Positions 34,587-45,874 are shown, counted from the first letter of the stretch. The stretch is DNA of 64,000 bases from Magnetococcales bacterium (GCA_011089965.1 JAANAU010000006.1:62001-126000), one strand, 5' to 3'. The notes: a model not told the origin generated them from the letters alone. A program made the numbers and translations.

Positions 34587-35142
34587 AAAGCTTTTGAAAC
34601 AGGCAGCTGCACGTCTGATCCAGGCGGGCTGGGACACGATCCAGCCCGCCATTGTCGTTCTTGGGGAGTACCAGCGTCTCCATCTGCTGGGAAGCACGGC
34701 TCCGGACGGCACGCCACTGCCTCCCAAAAAACAGCGCATCTGGTCGATCTCCACAGGCAAGGCCGGTTTTGGCTGTCAACAGGAGAGCGGTTGCACACCC
34801 ACGGGTCTGCATCGTGTTTGCGCCACTTTTGGGGCCGATGCACCGGCGGGTACGGTCTTCAAGAGTCGACAGCCCACAGGCGAAATCATCGCCCCAGACT
34901 CCCAACCGGATCAGGATTACATCACCACCCGCATCCTCTGGCTGGAAGGATTGGAAGAGGGGCACAACCGTGGCCATGGCATCGACAGTCGTGAACGCTA
35001 TATTTATATTCACGGCACACCCCATGCCAGCCGCATCGGCCAACCGGTTTCGGCAGGGTGCATTCGCATGCGGGATCAGGATGTGATCCGTCTGTTCCCG
35101 TGGGTCATGCTCGGCACACTGGTATGGATTCCGCCCCCGTGA
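34579..35142 (+). CDS. YkuD-family L,D-transpeptidase-like protein without signal peptide
   Basis: 187 residues from ATG 34579, overlapping the BI-1 stop by 8 bp (ATGAGTAA). YkuD catalytic motif is complete: H145 in YIYIHGTPH and C161 in SAGCIRM. The family forms 3-3 cross-links or attaches lipoproteins to peptidoglycan. No signal peptide or membrane helix precedes the domain, whereas a periplasmic substrate would require export. Either export is unconventional or it acts on cytoplasmic muropeptides. Confidence 0.85.
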   Translation: MSKKLLKQAAARLIQAGWDTIQPAIVVLGEYQRLHLLGSTAPDGTPLPPKKQRIWSISTGKAGFGCQQESGCTPTGLHRVCATFGADAPAGTVFKSRQPTGEIIAPDSQPDQDYITTRILWLEGLEEGHNRGHGIDSRERYIYIHGTPHASRIGQPVSAGCIRMRDQDVIRLFPWVMLGTLVWIPPP

Positions 35143-35175
35143 CCTCCAACCCTCCAACCCAAAAAACTGTCTGGT

Positions 35176-35365
35176 GATTCCTGAGCCATGAACAGGTATC
35201 CAATTATTGAAAAAAAAGAGGGGGTCTGGGGGATTCATCCCCCAGGGTTTTCATGTTTTAAACAAATAAATTTGTTAATATTTTCTGTTTAAAAGATTAA
35301 AATCCCAGGGTGGCTCTGCCCCTGGACCCCACCAGGGGGGGTACCCCCCCCTGGACCCATGATCA
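35176..35365 (+). repeat. Intergenic GC-hairpin/AT repeat, copy 3
   Basis: Complete copy with a short AT middle. The 3' hairpins are slightly degenerate (ggtggctctgcc; ggggggggtaccccccccc). The flank from 35176 (gattcctgagccatg, then acaggtatccaattatt) is shared with copy 4, so those two have an extended left end. The 305 bp gap 35143-35447 is otherwise empty. Confidence 0.88.
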
Positions 35366-35447
35366 TGTCGTATTGACTCTCGGCAGAACAATGATCAGGG
35401 CATTACCAAACAGCCAAAATCACCACCTCCAAAAGGTTCATCGCTCC

Positions 35448-36515
35448 ATGTCATCCCTGCTCGCCGGGTATCTGCACAAATTCCACAACCCCCAGATCAT
35501 GGGACTTTTCGTAGCCCTTCTGGCTGCCATACTCACGGTCGGACTCTTCGGATCCGCCCTGGCCCCCTATTTCACCGCCGTGATCATGGCCTATCTTCTG
35601 GAAGGGATGGTCCGACCCATGGAACGGATCGGCATTCCGCGCCTGTTGTCCGTGGTGCTGGTTTTCAGCCTGTTCATCCTCATCGGAGTGGCCTTTTTCT
35701 TCATTCTCACCCCGGCTTTGATCCGGGAACTCTCACGGGTCTCCAACGAGATTCCCAGGATCACCATCACCTTGAAAACCCTGATGCAGCAACTCACCCA
35801 ATCGGCCTCGGGCTGGATCGACTCCCCCTTTGCCGAAAGCATGTTGCTGGGTTTGGTGGAGAAGTCCCAGGGCTGGATTGCCGAATCGCTCTCTATGATT
35901 CTGAAAGGGGGGCTGCCGGGTTTGGTATCGGTGATGATCTATCTGCTTCTGGTGCCGTTTCTGATTTTTTTCTTCATGAAGGACAAGGAGGCCTTGCTGA
36001 CCGCCTTCAGCCGCTATCTGCCCAAAGAGCGCACCCTGCTGAAACGGGTGCTGCACGAGGTGAACGCGGGAGTGGGCGGCTATATTCGCGGCAAATTCTG
36101 GGAGATGCTGTTGCTGGGATCAGCCAGTTATCTGGGGTTTGTGCTGATCGGCTTCCAGTACGCCTTTCTGGTGGCGGTTTTGACCGGTCTGTCGGTGTTG
36201 ATCCCCTTTCTGGGATTGGCCGTCGTAACCATCCCTGTCGTGGTGCTGGGCGTCCTGCAATGGGGCATCACCTGGGACGCCACCCATCCGCTCATCATCT
36301 ATGGCATTCTGCAACTGGTTGATGGCAATCTGATCGCACCCATGATCCTGGGCGAAACCGTCCAGGTCCACCCCACCACGATCATGCTGGCCGTACTCTT
36401 TTTCGGCTACCTGTGGGGGGTGGCCGGGGTCTTTTTCGCCGTGCCGCTGGCGGTTCTGGTGAAAAGCGTGCTGGAAGTCACCGTCACCACCGACTCAGAA
36501 ACCACTTTGGCATGA
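35448..36515 (+). CDS. AI-2E/PerM family membrane permease
   Basis: 355 residues from ATG 35448; a longer frame to 35310 reads through the intergenic repeat and is rejected. About eight hydrophobic helices with the central amphipathic region of the family (SYLGFVLIGFQYAFLVAVLTG, quoted in part) and C-terminal signatures DGNLIAPMILGETVQVHP and LWGVAGVFFAVPLAVLVKSVL. Members include the TqsA autoinducer-2 exporter and Na/H antiporters, so the substrate is open. Overlaps rsmB by ATGA. Confidence 0.88.
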   Translation: MSSLLAGYLHKFHNPQIMGLFVALLAAILTVGLFGSALAPYFTAVIMAYLLEGMVRPMERIGIPRLLSVVLVFSLFILIGVAFFFILTPALIRELSRVSNEIPRITITLKTLMQQLTQSASGWIDSPFAESMLLGLVEKSQGWIAESLSMILKGGLPGLVSVMIYLLLVPFLIFFFMKDKEALLTAFSRYLPKERTLLKRVLHEVNAGVGGYIRGKFWEMLLLGSASYLGFVLIGFQYAFLVAVLTGLSVLIPFLGLAVVTIPVVVLGVLQWGITWDATHPLIIYGILQLVDGNLIAPMILGETVQVHPTTIMLAVLFFGYLWGVAGVFFAVPLAVLVKSVLEVTVTTDSETTLA

Positions 36516-37711
36516 ACCCAGACCCCACGACCCTCCGTCTGACCGTGGCTCTTCTTGAAGAGGTGCTCGACCACGCCATCCCGGCAGATGTGGCCTTGCG
36601 ACGCCTGGTGCAACAACGACGCTCCGGCCCCGCAGAACGGACGCGGATCGGTGATCTGCTTTTCACCGTGTTGCGCCATCGACATCTTTTGGCCAGTCGC
36701 AGCCTCACACCCAACCCCAGCCTCTCCGAACTGGTCGCCCTGGCCAGTCACCCAGAAGCTCTGACACCCGCTTCCGACCTCCCGGGCCGGATCCAGGCCT
36801 CATTGCCGGAGTGGCTCTGGAACGCCTGGGTCGCCCAATGGGGGGCCGATGCAACCCATCGACTCGGCCAGGCCCTGAACCAACCCGCACCCACAGACCT
36901 GCGCGTCAACCGCCAACGCCTTGACCGCACCCAATTGCAAGCCCTTCTGGCCTCCCGCGCCATCCAGGCCGAACCAATCCCTGCCACTCCGGACGGATTG
37001 CGCCTCACCGGTCATCCCCCTGTCACCACCCTTGACTGGCATCGCCAGGGGTTGTTTGAAATCCAGGATGCCGGCAGCCAATGGATCGCACCGCTGCTCA
37101 ACGTACCTCCCGGTGCCACCGTGTTCGACCTGTGCGCAGGGGGTGGCGGCAAGACCGCCCATCTGATCAGCCTCCTGGGACGCGCAAGCCAGATCATCGC
37201 CACCGATACCGATGCCAGACGCCTGCACCAACTCACCCAAAGGGTGCGCCGCCTCCAGCCCCACCGGGTGAAAATCCTGCCCGCACTGCGTCACGAAGGC
37301 GATCCACTCCTGAAACCCTGGACCGGCAAATGTGATGCGGTCCTGGTGGATGCCCCATGCAGTGGCACCGGCACCCTGCGCCGCCACCCGGAGATCAAAT
37401 GGCACCTGACCCCGGAAAAAATCTCCGCCTTCCACGAACGCCAATGCGCCCTGCTCGCAGCCGCTGCCCGCCTGTTGCGTCCAGGCGGACGCATGGTCTA
37501 CGCCACCTGCTCCCTGCTCCACCAGGAAAACCAGGCCGTTGCAGAAAGTTTCCTTAATGAAAATCCTGACTTTCAACGGCTTGACCCCATGCCGTCCCTG
37601 GCGGCGCAAGGGTTTTCCGGAGTATACTGTCATGACTCTTTTCTGACACTTTTGCCACATGTGGCCCAATGCGACGGCTTTTTTGCCGCCCTTTTTCAGA
37701 GGAACCGATAA
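36512..37711 (+). CDS. rsmB: 16S rRNA m5C967 methyltransferase RsmB (Sun/NOP2 family)
   Basis: 399 residues from ATG 36512 (overlaps the permease stop). N-terminal NusB-like helical domain (~1-130), then the RNA m5C methyltransferase: motif I FDLCAGGGGKTAHLI, motif IV DAPCSGTGTLRRHPEIKW (with the product-release cysteine) and motif VI YATCSLLHQEN (catalytic cysteine). Methylates 16S rRNA C967. Confidence 0.92.
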   Translation: MNPDPTTLRLTVALLEEVLDHAIPADVALRRLVQQRRSGPAERTRIGDLLFTVLRHRHLLASRSLTPNPSLSELVALASHPEALTPASDLPGRIQASLPEWLWNAWVAQWGADATHRLGQALNQPAPTDLRVNRQRLDRTQLQALLASRAIQAEPIPATPDGLRLTGHPPVTTLDWHRQGLFEIQDAGSQWIAPLLNVPPGATVFDLCAGGGGKTAHLISLLGRASQIIATDTDARRLHQLTQRVRRLQPHRVKILPALRHEGDPLLKPWTGKCDAVLVDAPCSGTGTLRRHPEIKWHLTPEKISAFHERQCALLAAAARLLRPGGRMVYATCSLLHQENQAVAESFLNENPDFQRLDPMPSLAAQGFSGVYCHDSFLTLLPHVAQCDGFFAALFQRNR

Positions 37712-37726
37712 CGGTTGCACACTTCC

Positions 37727-39337
<1,611 letters not shown>

Positions 39338-39356
39338 AATCAGGAGTCGGACCATC

Positions 39357-40646
39357 ATGGGCATGAAGGTATTGCTGGTGGGCGGGGGTGGGCGGGAACA
39401 CGCTCTGGCGTGGAAGATCGCCCAATCCCCTCTGGTGGAGACCATTTGGTGTGCTCCGGGCAATCCGGGCATCGCCGCTCACGCCCATTGCGTGCCGATT
39501 CAGGCCGAAGCGTTGGATGAACTGGTGGCCTTTGCCATCGAACATCAGATCGATCTGGCTGTGATCGGACCTGAAGCCCCGTTGACCCTGGGGTTGGCTG
39601 ACCGGTTGCGTCGGCACGACATTGCGGTTTTCGGTCCCTCTCAGGGGGCTGCCCGTTTGGAAGGTTCCAAGGCGTTCATGAAGGATCTTCTGGCTCGTCA
39701 CGCCATTCCCACAGCGGCATATCGCACCTTTACCGAACCGGAACCAGCCTGGGAGTATATCCAGCAACAAGGGACTCCCATCGTGGTCAAGACCTCGGGT
39801 CTGGCAGCCGGCAAAGGGGCCATTGTTTGTCAAACCCTGGAGGAGGCACGCCAGGCCATTGACCGCATCATGATCCAGCGGGAGTTCGGTTCTGCCGGGG
39901 ATGAGGTGGTGGTGGAGGGCTTCCTGAAAGGGGAAGAGGCGTCGTTGCTGGTGTTTGTGGATGGGGAGCGGGTGTTACCCCTGGCGGGTGCGCAGGATCA
40001 CAAGGCGATCTGGGATCAGGATCGCGGACCCAACACCGGCGGCATGGGTGCCTATTCTCCGGCTCCGGCTCTGACCGAGGCCATGGTGCAGAGGGCCATT
40101 CAAACCATCATCCTGCCCACGGTCCGCGCCATGGCCAGCGAGGGTCATCCCTACCGGGGCATTCTCTATGCCGGTCTGATGATCGATGGGGAGGATCTTC
40201 AGATCCTCGAATACAATGTGCGTTTTGGTGATCCGGAGTGTCAACCGCTGCTCATGCGCATGCGTTCGGATATCGTACCCTTTTTGTTGGCTTGCGCTCA
40301 CGGATCCCTGGATGGAATGGAGATCGATTGGGATCCCCGTGCTGCCTTGTGTGTGGTGATGGCTGCGCACGGCTATCCGGGCAGCTATCCCAAGGGGGAT
40401 GTCATTCATGGACTCGATCAGGCGGCAACCCATTCGGATACCCAGGTTTTTCATGCCGGCACCAGACAACACCAACAACAGATCGTGACTGCGGGTGGTC
40501 GCGTTCTGGGTGTGACGGCTCTGGGAGATGGTGTGGCCGATGCCCAGCGTCGCGCCTATGCAGCTCTGCATGCCATCACCTGGAACGGTGTGCAATTCCG
40601 TCGTGATATCGGCTATCGGGCGGTCGCGCGCGAAAGGGATTCCTGA
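39357..40646 (+). CDS. purD: Phosphoribosylamine-glycine ligase
   Basis: 429 residues. GARS signatures: KVLLVGGGGREHALAWKI, APGNPGIA, VIGPEAPLTLGLAD, ATP-grasp VVKTSGLAAGKGA, GPNTGGMGAYSPAP and EYNVRFGDPECQPLL. Second step of purine synthesis. The last two sense codons and the stop lie in sequence shared with the extended flank of the intergenic repeat (copies 3 and 4), so the extreme C-terminus may have been set by insertion of that element. Confidence 0.96.
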   Translation: MGMKVLLVGGGGREHALAWKIAQSPLVETIWCAPGNPGIAAHAHCVPIQAEALDELVAFAIEHQIDLAVIGPEAPLTLGLADRLRRHDIAVFGPSQGAARLEGSKAFMKDLLARHAIPTAAYRTFTEPEPAWEYIQQQGTPIVVKTSGLAAGKGAIVCQTLEEARQAIDRIMIQREFGSAGDEVVVEGFLKGEEASLLVFVDGERVLPLAGAQDHKAIWDQDRGPNTGGMGAYSPAPALTEAMVQRAIQTIILPTVRAMASEGHPYRGILYAGLMIDGEDLQILEYNVRFGDPECQPLLMRMRSDIVPFLLACAHGSLDGMEIDWDPRAALCVVMAAHGYPGSYPKGDVIHGLDQAATHSDTQVFHAGTRQHQQQIVTAGGRVLGVTALGDGVADAQRRAYAALHAITWNGVQFRRDIGYRAVARERDS

Positions 40647-40854
40647 GCCATGTACAGGTATCCAATTATTGAAAAAAAAGAGGGGGTCTGGGGGATTCAT
40701 CCCCCAGGGTTTTAATGTTTTAATGTTTTAAAAAAACAATTTATTAATATTTTTTATTTTAAAGATTAAAAGATTAAAAGATTAAAAGATCAAAATCCCA
40801 GGGGCGTTGCCCCTGGACCCCACCAGGGGGGTAACCCCCCTGGACCCCTGATGA
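40638..40854 (+). repeat. Intergenic GC-hairpin/AT repeat, copy 4
   Basis: Complete copy between purD and purE, with left flank gattcctgagccatg, hairpins, an AT middle of agattaaa units and the distal GC hairpins. It overlaps the last bases of purD. Confidence 0.9.
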
Positions 40855-40913
40855 TGGTGTCTTTCTCTTGGAATACGGAGATCACCACACAACCTCTTAA
40901 GGAGCAATCACAG

Positions 40914-41432
40914 ATGAATTCGACGGCTGCCCCCCTGGTTGGCATCCTCATGGGATCCGATTCAGACTGGGAGGTCATGAAAGAGGCCGGCAAAGTGTTG
41001 CGCGATTTCAACATCCCCTTTGAAATGACCGTCACTTCCGCACACCGCACCCCAACCCGCACCCATGACTACACCCAATCCGCACCCGAACGGGGGATTC
41101 AGGTATTGATCGTGGGCGCAGGCGCTGCGGCTCACCTGGCAGGCGTGGTCGCCTCCATCACCGATCTACCGGTCATCGGCGTCCCACTCCCGGCCACAGA
41201 ATTGCAAGGGATGGACGCTTTGTTGTCCACCGTGCAAATGCCCGGCGGCATCCCGGTCGCCACCATGGCCATCGGCAAGGCAGGCGCCAAAAATGCCGCC
41301 TTGATGGCCGTACGCATCCTGGCCTTGAACCATCCAGTTCTCGCAAATCAATACCAACTTTATAAAACCAACATGGTCAACGAAGTCACCGCCAAACACG
41401 AGGCCCTCCAAAACCGTTTGCAAGATCTATGA
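40914..41432 (+). CDS. purE: N5-carboxyaminoimidazole ribonucleotide mutase
   Basis: 172 residues from ATG 40914, preceded by aaggagc; upstream frame into the repeat ignored. Class I PurE motifs: [46 protein letters not shown] and [15 protein letters not shown]. No purK follows. The stop overlaps the tsaC-like start by ATGA. The fourth and fifth residues of the SAHR motif are standard. Confidence 0.96.
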   Translation: MNSTAAPLVGILMGSDSDWEVMKEAGKVLRDFNIPFEMTVTSAHRTPTRTHDYTQSAPERGIQVLIVGAGAAAHLAGVVASITDLPVIGVPLPATELQGMDALLSTVQMPGGIPVATMAIGKAGAKNAALMAVRILALNHPVLANQYQLYKTNMVNEVTAKHEALQNRLQDL

Positions 41433-42067
41433 CATGCTGTCACACACTGTACCAGGCTGTTGCCGCCCTGCAACGGGGCGAAGTGATCGGTCTGCCTACC
41501 GAAACCCTGTTCGGCCTGGCCGCTGACCCCTGGCATCCCAGAGCACTGACCCAACTGATCCGCATGAAAGAACGCCCGGTCACCAAAGGGTTCATTCTGC
41601 TCATTCCCGGTCCGGAGAGCCTCCAGGAACTCACCCTGCCCCCCTGTTGCCTGGCCCAACTCCTCATGGAACAATTCTGGCCCGGCCCCTTGACCCTGGC
41701 ACTCCCGGCCCGCCCCGATCTTCCCGAACCGCTGACCGGTGCCACCGGTTTCGTGGCCGTCCGTCACTCCCCAGCCCCGCAGGTGCAATCCTTGCTTGCA
41801 CTCTGGCAACGCCCCCTCATCTCCACCAGTGCCAACCGCGCCGGAGCACCTCCCCCCAATACCACCCGGGAGGTCCAAAACATCTGGCAACACGAACAAC
41901 TCCTGGTCATCGATGGCACCATCCAACCCAACGCCCTTCCATCCACCCTGCTGCGCGTGGAACAGAATCATGCCACCCTGTTGCGCCCAGGAGCCATTGC
42001 CCTGCCTCTCCTGCAACAAACCATCGCCCCCCACGGCTTCTCCATCTCCAATCCAAACCTTCTGTAA
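41429..42067 (+). CDS. Sua5/YciO/YrdC-type threonylcarbamoyl-AMP synthase
   Basis: 212 residues. YrdC-fold signatures: GEVIGLPTETLFGLAADPW, IRMKERPVTKGFILLI, FWPGPLTLALPA and ISTSANRAGAPP. Makes threonylcarbamoyl-AMP for the t6A37 tRNA modification (TsaC). No Sua5 extension. Coupled to purE. Confidence 0.9.
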   Translation: MTCCHTLYQAVAALQRGEVIGLPTETLFGLAADPWHPRALTQLIRMKERPVTKGFILLIPGPESLQELTLPPCCLAQLLMEQFWPGPLTLALPARPDLPEPLTGATGFVAVRHSPAPQVQSLLALWQRPLISTSANRAGAPPPNTTREVQNIWQHEQLLVIDGTIQPNALPSTLLRVEQNHATLLRPGAIALPLLQQTIAPHGFSISNPNLL

Positions 42068-42156
42068 ATAAAAAATTTCATTGTCTGTCCAACCAGACCA
42101 TGGCACATTATATTCTTTTCCAACATAGGGTATTACTGCCACTTGCGAGCATTTCC

Positions 42157-43995
42157 ATGCCGATCCCCCATCTCCCCCTCCCAAATATGCTCACAGGCCG
42201 TGAACCTGATCCCATGGCACGAGAACACGCCCTGGAAATCGCACCGCGCATCTGGTGGGTCGGACACCACTTTGACGATGACCCGTTCCAGTGCCACTCC
42301 TACCTGATCGAAAACGGGGATCAGTCGATCCTGCTGGATCCCGGATCTGTGCTGACCTTTGAATCCACCCTGAAGAAAGTCGAAGAGGTGGTCCCGCTCT
42401 CCGCAATCCGCTACTTCATCTGTCACCACCAGGATCCGGACATCACCGGCATCCTGCCCCACCTGGATGCCCGTATCACCCGTGACGATGCCATGGTCCT
42501 CAGCCACTGGCGCGCCAATGCCCTGATCAAACATCTGGGATTGAAAAATCTGCCTCTGATATGCGTGGAACAACAAGATTGGCAGCTCGATCTGGGAGCC
42601 GGACGCACACTCCAATTCATTTTCACCCCATATCTGCACTTCAGCGGGGCCTTTTGCACGTTTGATCCCACAACCGGTACACTCTTTTCCAGCGACCTGT
42701 TTGGCGGCATCTCGGACAACACCCCCCTCTATGCCCGTGATGAACAGGATTTCGAGGCCATTCAATTCTTTCATGAACACTACATGCCCAGCCAGGAGAT
42801 CCTGCGCCACGGCATCTCCAACCTGGAAACCCTCCCCATCCGCCTGATTGCTCCCCAACACGGCTCACTGATTCCAGGACATCTGATTGATTATATTTTT
42901 AATCGCCTGAAAAATCTGGATTGCGGACTTTTCCTGCTGACACGCACCAACTCCAACTATCAACGGCTCTCCAATCTCAACCGCATGCTGCGGGAGATGA
43001 TGCGCACCCTGATGGTGCAACGCGACTTCAGCTCTGTGGCCAACCGCATTCTGGAACTGGCCCAACCCCTGATTCCCGTGGTGGGTCTGGAGTTCTATGC
43101 CCTGACCGACACCGATGAAACCCTCCATTTGGCTCCGGAGAACAGTTTTCGCGGCCAGATTACCCCAGCCCCCGTCGAATGCCGGGTCTTTCTGGGCATG
43201 GATCGCCACCACTGGAGTCTCGACCACTCTGGCCCCTACCTCATCACCCCCTATCCCGGAACCGCTCTCACACCCACAGGGGAACCCATTGAACAGGGGT
43301 TGATCCTGCCGCTCTTCTCCCCGCAAAACGATCTGATTCAGGCAGTCGTGCTGTTTCGTCTCTCTTCACCTTTGCACATTGACGACGAAATGGCCAACAT
43401 CCTCACCCAGTTGAGCATCCCCCTGGGCGTGGCCGTGGAACGGGAGATCATCCTCCACATGATGGAGTTGGAAAAAAAACGCTCCTACGAACGCTCCATC
43501 CGCGACCCTCTGACCGGTCTCTTCACCCGTTACTACATGCATGAGGCCCTGCACCGACTCAGCCGCATCCATGACCGCGATCCCCAGGCATCCATTGCCA
43601 TTCTTGCCTACGATATCGATCATTTCAAATCGATCAACGACAATTTTGGTCATGCCATGGGAGATGTCACCCTGCGCGTGGTGGCTCACATCCTGATGGA
43701 CAGCATCCGGGGCGTGGATATCCCGGTGCGGCTCGGGGGTGAGGAGTTTCTGGTCTTTTTGATCGGTACACCGGAAAAAACCACCCGTGAAGTGGCGGAA
43801 CGGATCCGCCTGCGGGTGCAGCATCAACAGTTCGATCCGCCCATGCAGGAACGCACGGTCACGATCAGTTGCGGCATTGCCTTTCGCAAGGCGGAAGAAC
43901 CCATCGAAACCGCCATTGAACGGGCCGATCTGGCACTCTATCAGGCCAAGAGCAGCGGACGCAACAAAGTGGTCGTATGCAGCGGACACCCGTGA
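42157..43995 (+). CDS. ODP-like diiron metallo-beta-lactamase - GAF-like - GGEEF protein
   Basis: 612 residues from ATG 42157; ATGs at 42187 and 42214 are alternatives, and the frame open from 41647 overlaps tsaC. N-terminal MBL domain with flavodiiron-type ligands: HHQDPDITG (HxDxD), PYLHFSGAF, SSDLFGG and APQHGSL, matching ODP oxygen-binding diiron sensors. Then a helical linker, a GAF-like stretch (~300-430) and a GGDEF domain with DPLTGLFTRYYM, YDIDHFKSINDNFGH and LGGEEFLVF. It is likely a c-di-GMP synthase controlled by O2 or NO. No signal or membrane segment. Confidence 0.85.
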   Translation: MPIPHLPLPNMLTGREPDPMAREHALEIAPRIWWVGHHFDDDPFQCHSYLIENGDQSILLDPGSVLTFESTLKKVEEVVPLSAIRYFICHHQDPDITGILPHLDARITRDDAMVLSHWRANALIKHLGLKNLPLICVEQQDWQLDLGAGRTLQFIFTPYLHFSGAFCTFDPTTGTLFSSDLFGGISDNTPLYARDEQDFEAIQFFHEHYMPSQEILRHGISNLETLPIRLIAPQHGSLIPGHLIDYIFNRLKNLDCGLFLLTRTNSNYQRLSNLNRMLREMMRTLMVQRDFSSVANRILELAQPLIPVVGLEFYALTDTDETLHLAPENSFRGQITPAPVECRVFLGMDRHHWSLDHSGPYLITPYPGTALTPTGEPIEQGLILPLFSPQNDLIQAVVLFRLSSPLHIDDEMANILTQLSIPLGVAVEREIILHMMELEKKRSYERSIRDPLTGLFTRYYMHEALHRLSRIHDRDPQASIAILAYDIDHFKSINDNFGHAMGDVTLRVVAHILMDSIRGVDIPVRLGGEEFLVFLIGTPEKTTREVAERIRLRVQHQQFDPPMQERTVTISCGIAFRKAEEPIETAIERADLALYQAKSSGRNKVVVCSGHP

Positions 43996-44020
43996 TCCAA
44001 GCGGCAACAGGCAATCATGG

Positions 44021-45850
44021 TTATTCCACGGTGACGCTTTTGGCCAGATTGCGCGGCTGATCCACATCCGTTCCTTTCAGCACCGCAATATGGTATGCCA
44101 GGAGTTGCAACGGAACCACATACAAAATCGGGGCGGCAAACATGCCACACTCGGGCATGGGAATGACATGATCGGCCTGAAAGGGAGTCTCTTCCGAAGC
44201 ACGCCCGGAGGTGATCACCACCAGTCGTCCACCTCTGGCTCTGGCCTCTTCCAGATTGCTGACCAGTTTGTCAAACAGAGGATCGCGCGGGGCCACGGCC
44301 ACCACCGGCAAATGGGCATCGATCAGGGCAATGGGGCCATGTTTCATCTCGCCTGCCGCATACCCTTCGGCATGGATGTAGGAGATCTCTTTGAGTTTCA
44401 GGGCACCTTCCAGGGCAATGGGATAACAGGTTCCACGTCCCATGAACAGAAAGCCTTTGGCATTGGTGAAACGACCGGCAATGCGATGCAGGATCTCGTC
44501 ATGCAACAACACCTGCTCGACACGCGCCGGAATACGCATCAACTCCTCCACCCAGCGTTTCTCCTGGTCGTCGGTCAAACGCCCCTTGGCACGGGCCAAA
44601 GCCAGAGTCAGGCAGGCCAACACCATCAACTGTGTGGTGAACGCCTTGGTCGAGGCCACACCGATCTCCGGGCCGGCCTGGGTATAGAGTACCCCATCGG
44701 CCTCACGGGCAATCGAGGATTCCGGCACATTGACAATCGCCAACACCTTTTGCCCTTGAGAGCGGCAATAACGCAGGGCTGCCAGGGTATCGGCAGTTTC
44801 GCCACTTTGGGAAATCACCACCGTGATGGTACCGGGCATGGAAGGCGGTTCGCGGTAACGAAATTCGGAGGCAATATGCACGCCCACGGGCAGGCGTGCC
44901 AGATGTTCGATCCAGTAGCCTGCCACCATGCCGGAATGATACGAAGTGCCGCAGGCAATGATTTGGACAGCGGCCACGGCATTCAGATCGATTTGCCCAT
45001 CGAGTTCCGGCAATTGAATGGTCTGTTCGGCACCATTCAGCAACCCTTTCAGGGTTTCACCCAGGACCGTGGGTTGCTCGAAGATCTCTTTTTGCATGTA
45101 ATGGCGATAGGGCCATTTATCGGTCAAATCTGCGCTCACATGAGAGATTTTGACGGACCGGTCTACGGCATGCCCTTGCAGATCTGTAATCCGTACGGCG
45201 GTGCGTGTCAGCACGGCCAGGTCATCATCGTGCAGATAGATCATGCGTCGGGTATAAGGAACCAGCGGTGTGGCATCCGAGGCAATAAAGTTCTCCCCTT
45301 CTCCCAGACCGAGGATCAAGGGACTGCCGCGTCGCACGGCAATCAGCAGGTCGGCACCCTGGATCAGGATTCCCAGGGCATAGGCCCCTTGCAGGTGTTT
45401 AATGGCAACGCGCACGGCCTCGGTCGGTTGCAGACCGCGCTCCAGTTCCCTCTCAATCAGGTGTGGGATCACTTCCGTATCGGTATCCGACAGAAATGTG
45501 ACTCCAACGGCAGTCAATTCACGCCGCAGTTCCTGATAATTTTCAATGATGCCATTATGGACAACGGCCACGCGGCGTGACAGATGGGGATGGGCATTTT
45601 GTTCAGTGGGTGGGCCATGTGTTGCCCAGCGGGTATGACCGATGCCCACCAGACCGGTACGCGGGGTTTCCGCCAGGCGATTTTCCAGGTGGATCAATTT
45701 GCCCTTGGAGCGGGAGATCTGGATCTCCCCGGCATGATTCAGCACGGCGATTCCTGCCGAGTCATATCCCCGGTATTCCAGGCGTTTCAGACCTTCCACC
45801 AGGATGGGAGTGGCATTGCGTTCACCGATGACCCCGATAATCCCGCACAT
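44021..45850 (-). CDS. glmS: Glutamine-fructose-6-phosphate aminotransferase
   Basis: 609 residues. Cys1-type glutaminase domain (CGIIGVIGERN; RWATHGPPTEQNAHPH) followed by two SIS domains (CGTSYHSGMVAGYW; SQSGETADTLAAL; STKAFTTQLMVL) and the invariant tail DQPRNLAKSVTVE. Makes glucosamine-6-phosphate for peptidoglycan and LPS. The start is preceded by a tandem of SD-like heptamers. glmU lies about 290 bp further on in the same direction, separated by a repeat. Confidence 0.97.
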   Translation of the reverse strand: MCGIIGVIGERNATPILVEGLKRLEYRGYDSAGIAVLNHAGEIQISRSKGKLIHLENRLAETPRTGLVGIGHTRWATHGPPTEQNAHPHLSRRVAVVHNGIIENYQELRRELTAVGVTFLSDTDTEVIPHLIERELERGLQPTEAVRVAIKHLQGAYALGILIQGADLLIAVRRGSPLILGLGEGENFIASDATPLVPYTRRMIYLHDDDLAVLTRTAVRITDLQGHAVDRSVKISHVSADLTDKWPYRHYMQKEIFEQPTVLGETLKGLLNGAEQTIQLPELDGQIDLNAVAAVQIIACGTSYHSGMVAGYWIEHLARLPVGVHIASEFRYREPPSMPGTITVVISQSGETADTLAALRYCRSQGQKVLAIVNVPESSIAREADGVLYTQAGPEIGVASTKAFTTQLMVLACLTLALARAKGRLTDDQEKRWVEELMRIPARVEQVLLHDEILHRIAGRFTNAKGFLFMGRGTCYPIALEGALKLKEISYIHAEGYAAGEMKHGPIALIDAHLPVVAVAPRDPLFDKLVSNLEEARARGGRLVVITSGRASEETPFQADHVIPMPECGMFAAPILYVVPLQLLAYHIAVLKGTDVDQPRNLAKSVTVE

Positions 45851-45853
45851 ATA

Positions 45854-45874
45854 GCTCCCTGCTCCCTGCTCCCT
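45854..45874 (-). repeat. Three tandem SD-like heptamers just upstream of glmS
   Basis: gctccct repeated three times on the plus strand, i.e. AGGGAGC x3 on the glmS strand, ending 3-4 bp before the ATG. Each unit contains a Shine-Dalgarno-like AGGGAG. Confidence 0.85.

Noticed and set aside
35205-35240. Small ORFs reading through the intergenic repeats (beginning NPPDPLFF or ending SGGFIPQGFN)
   Set aside because: The same peptide appears at several repeat copies in arbitrary contexts, so it is a by-product of the repeat sequence, not a gene.
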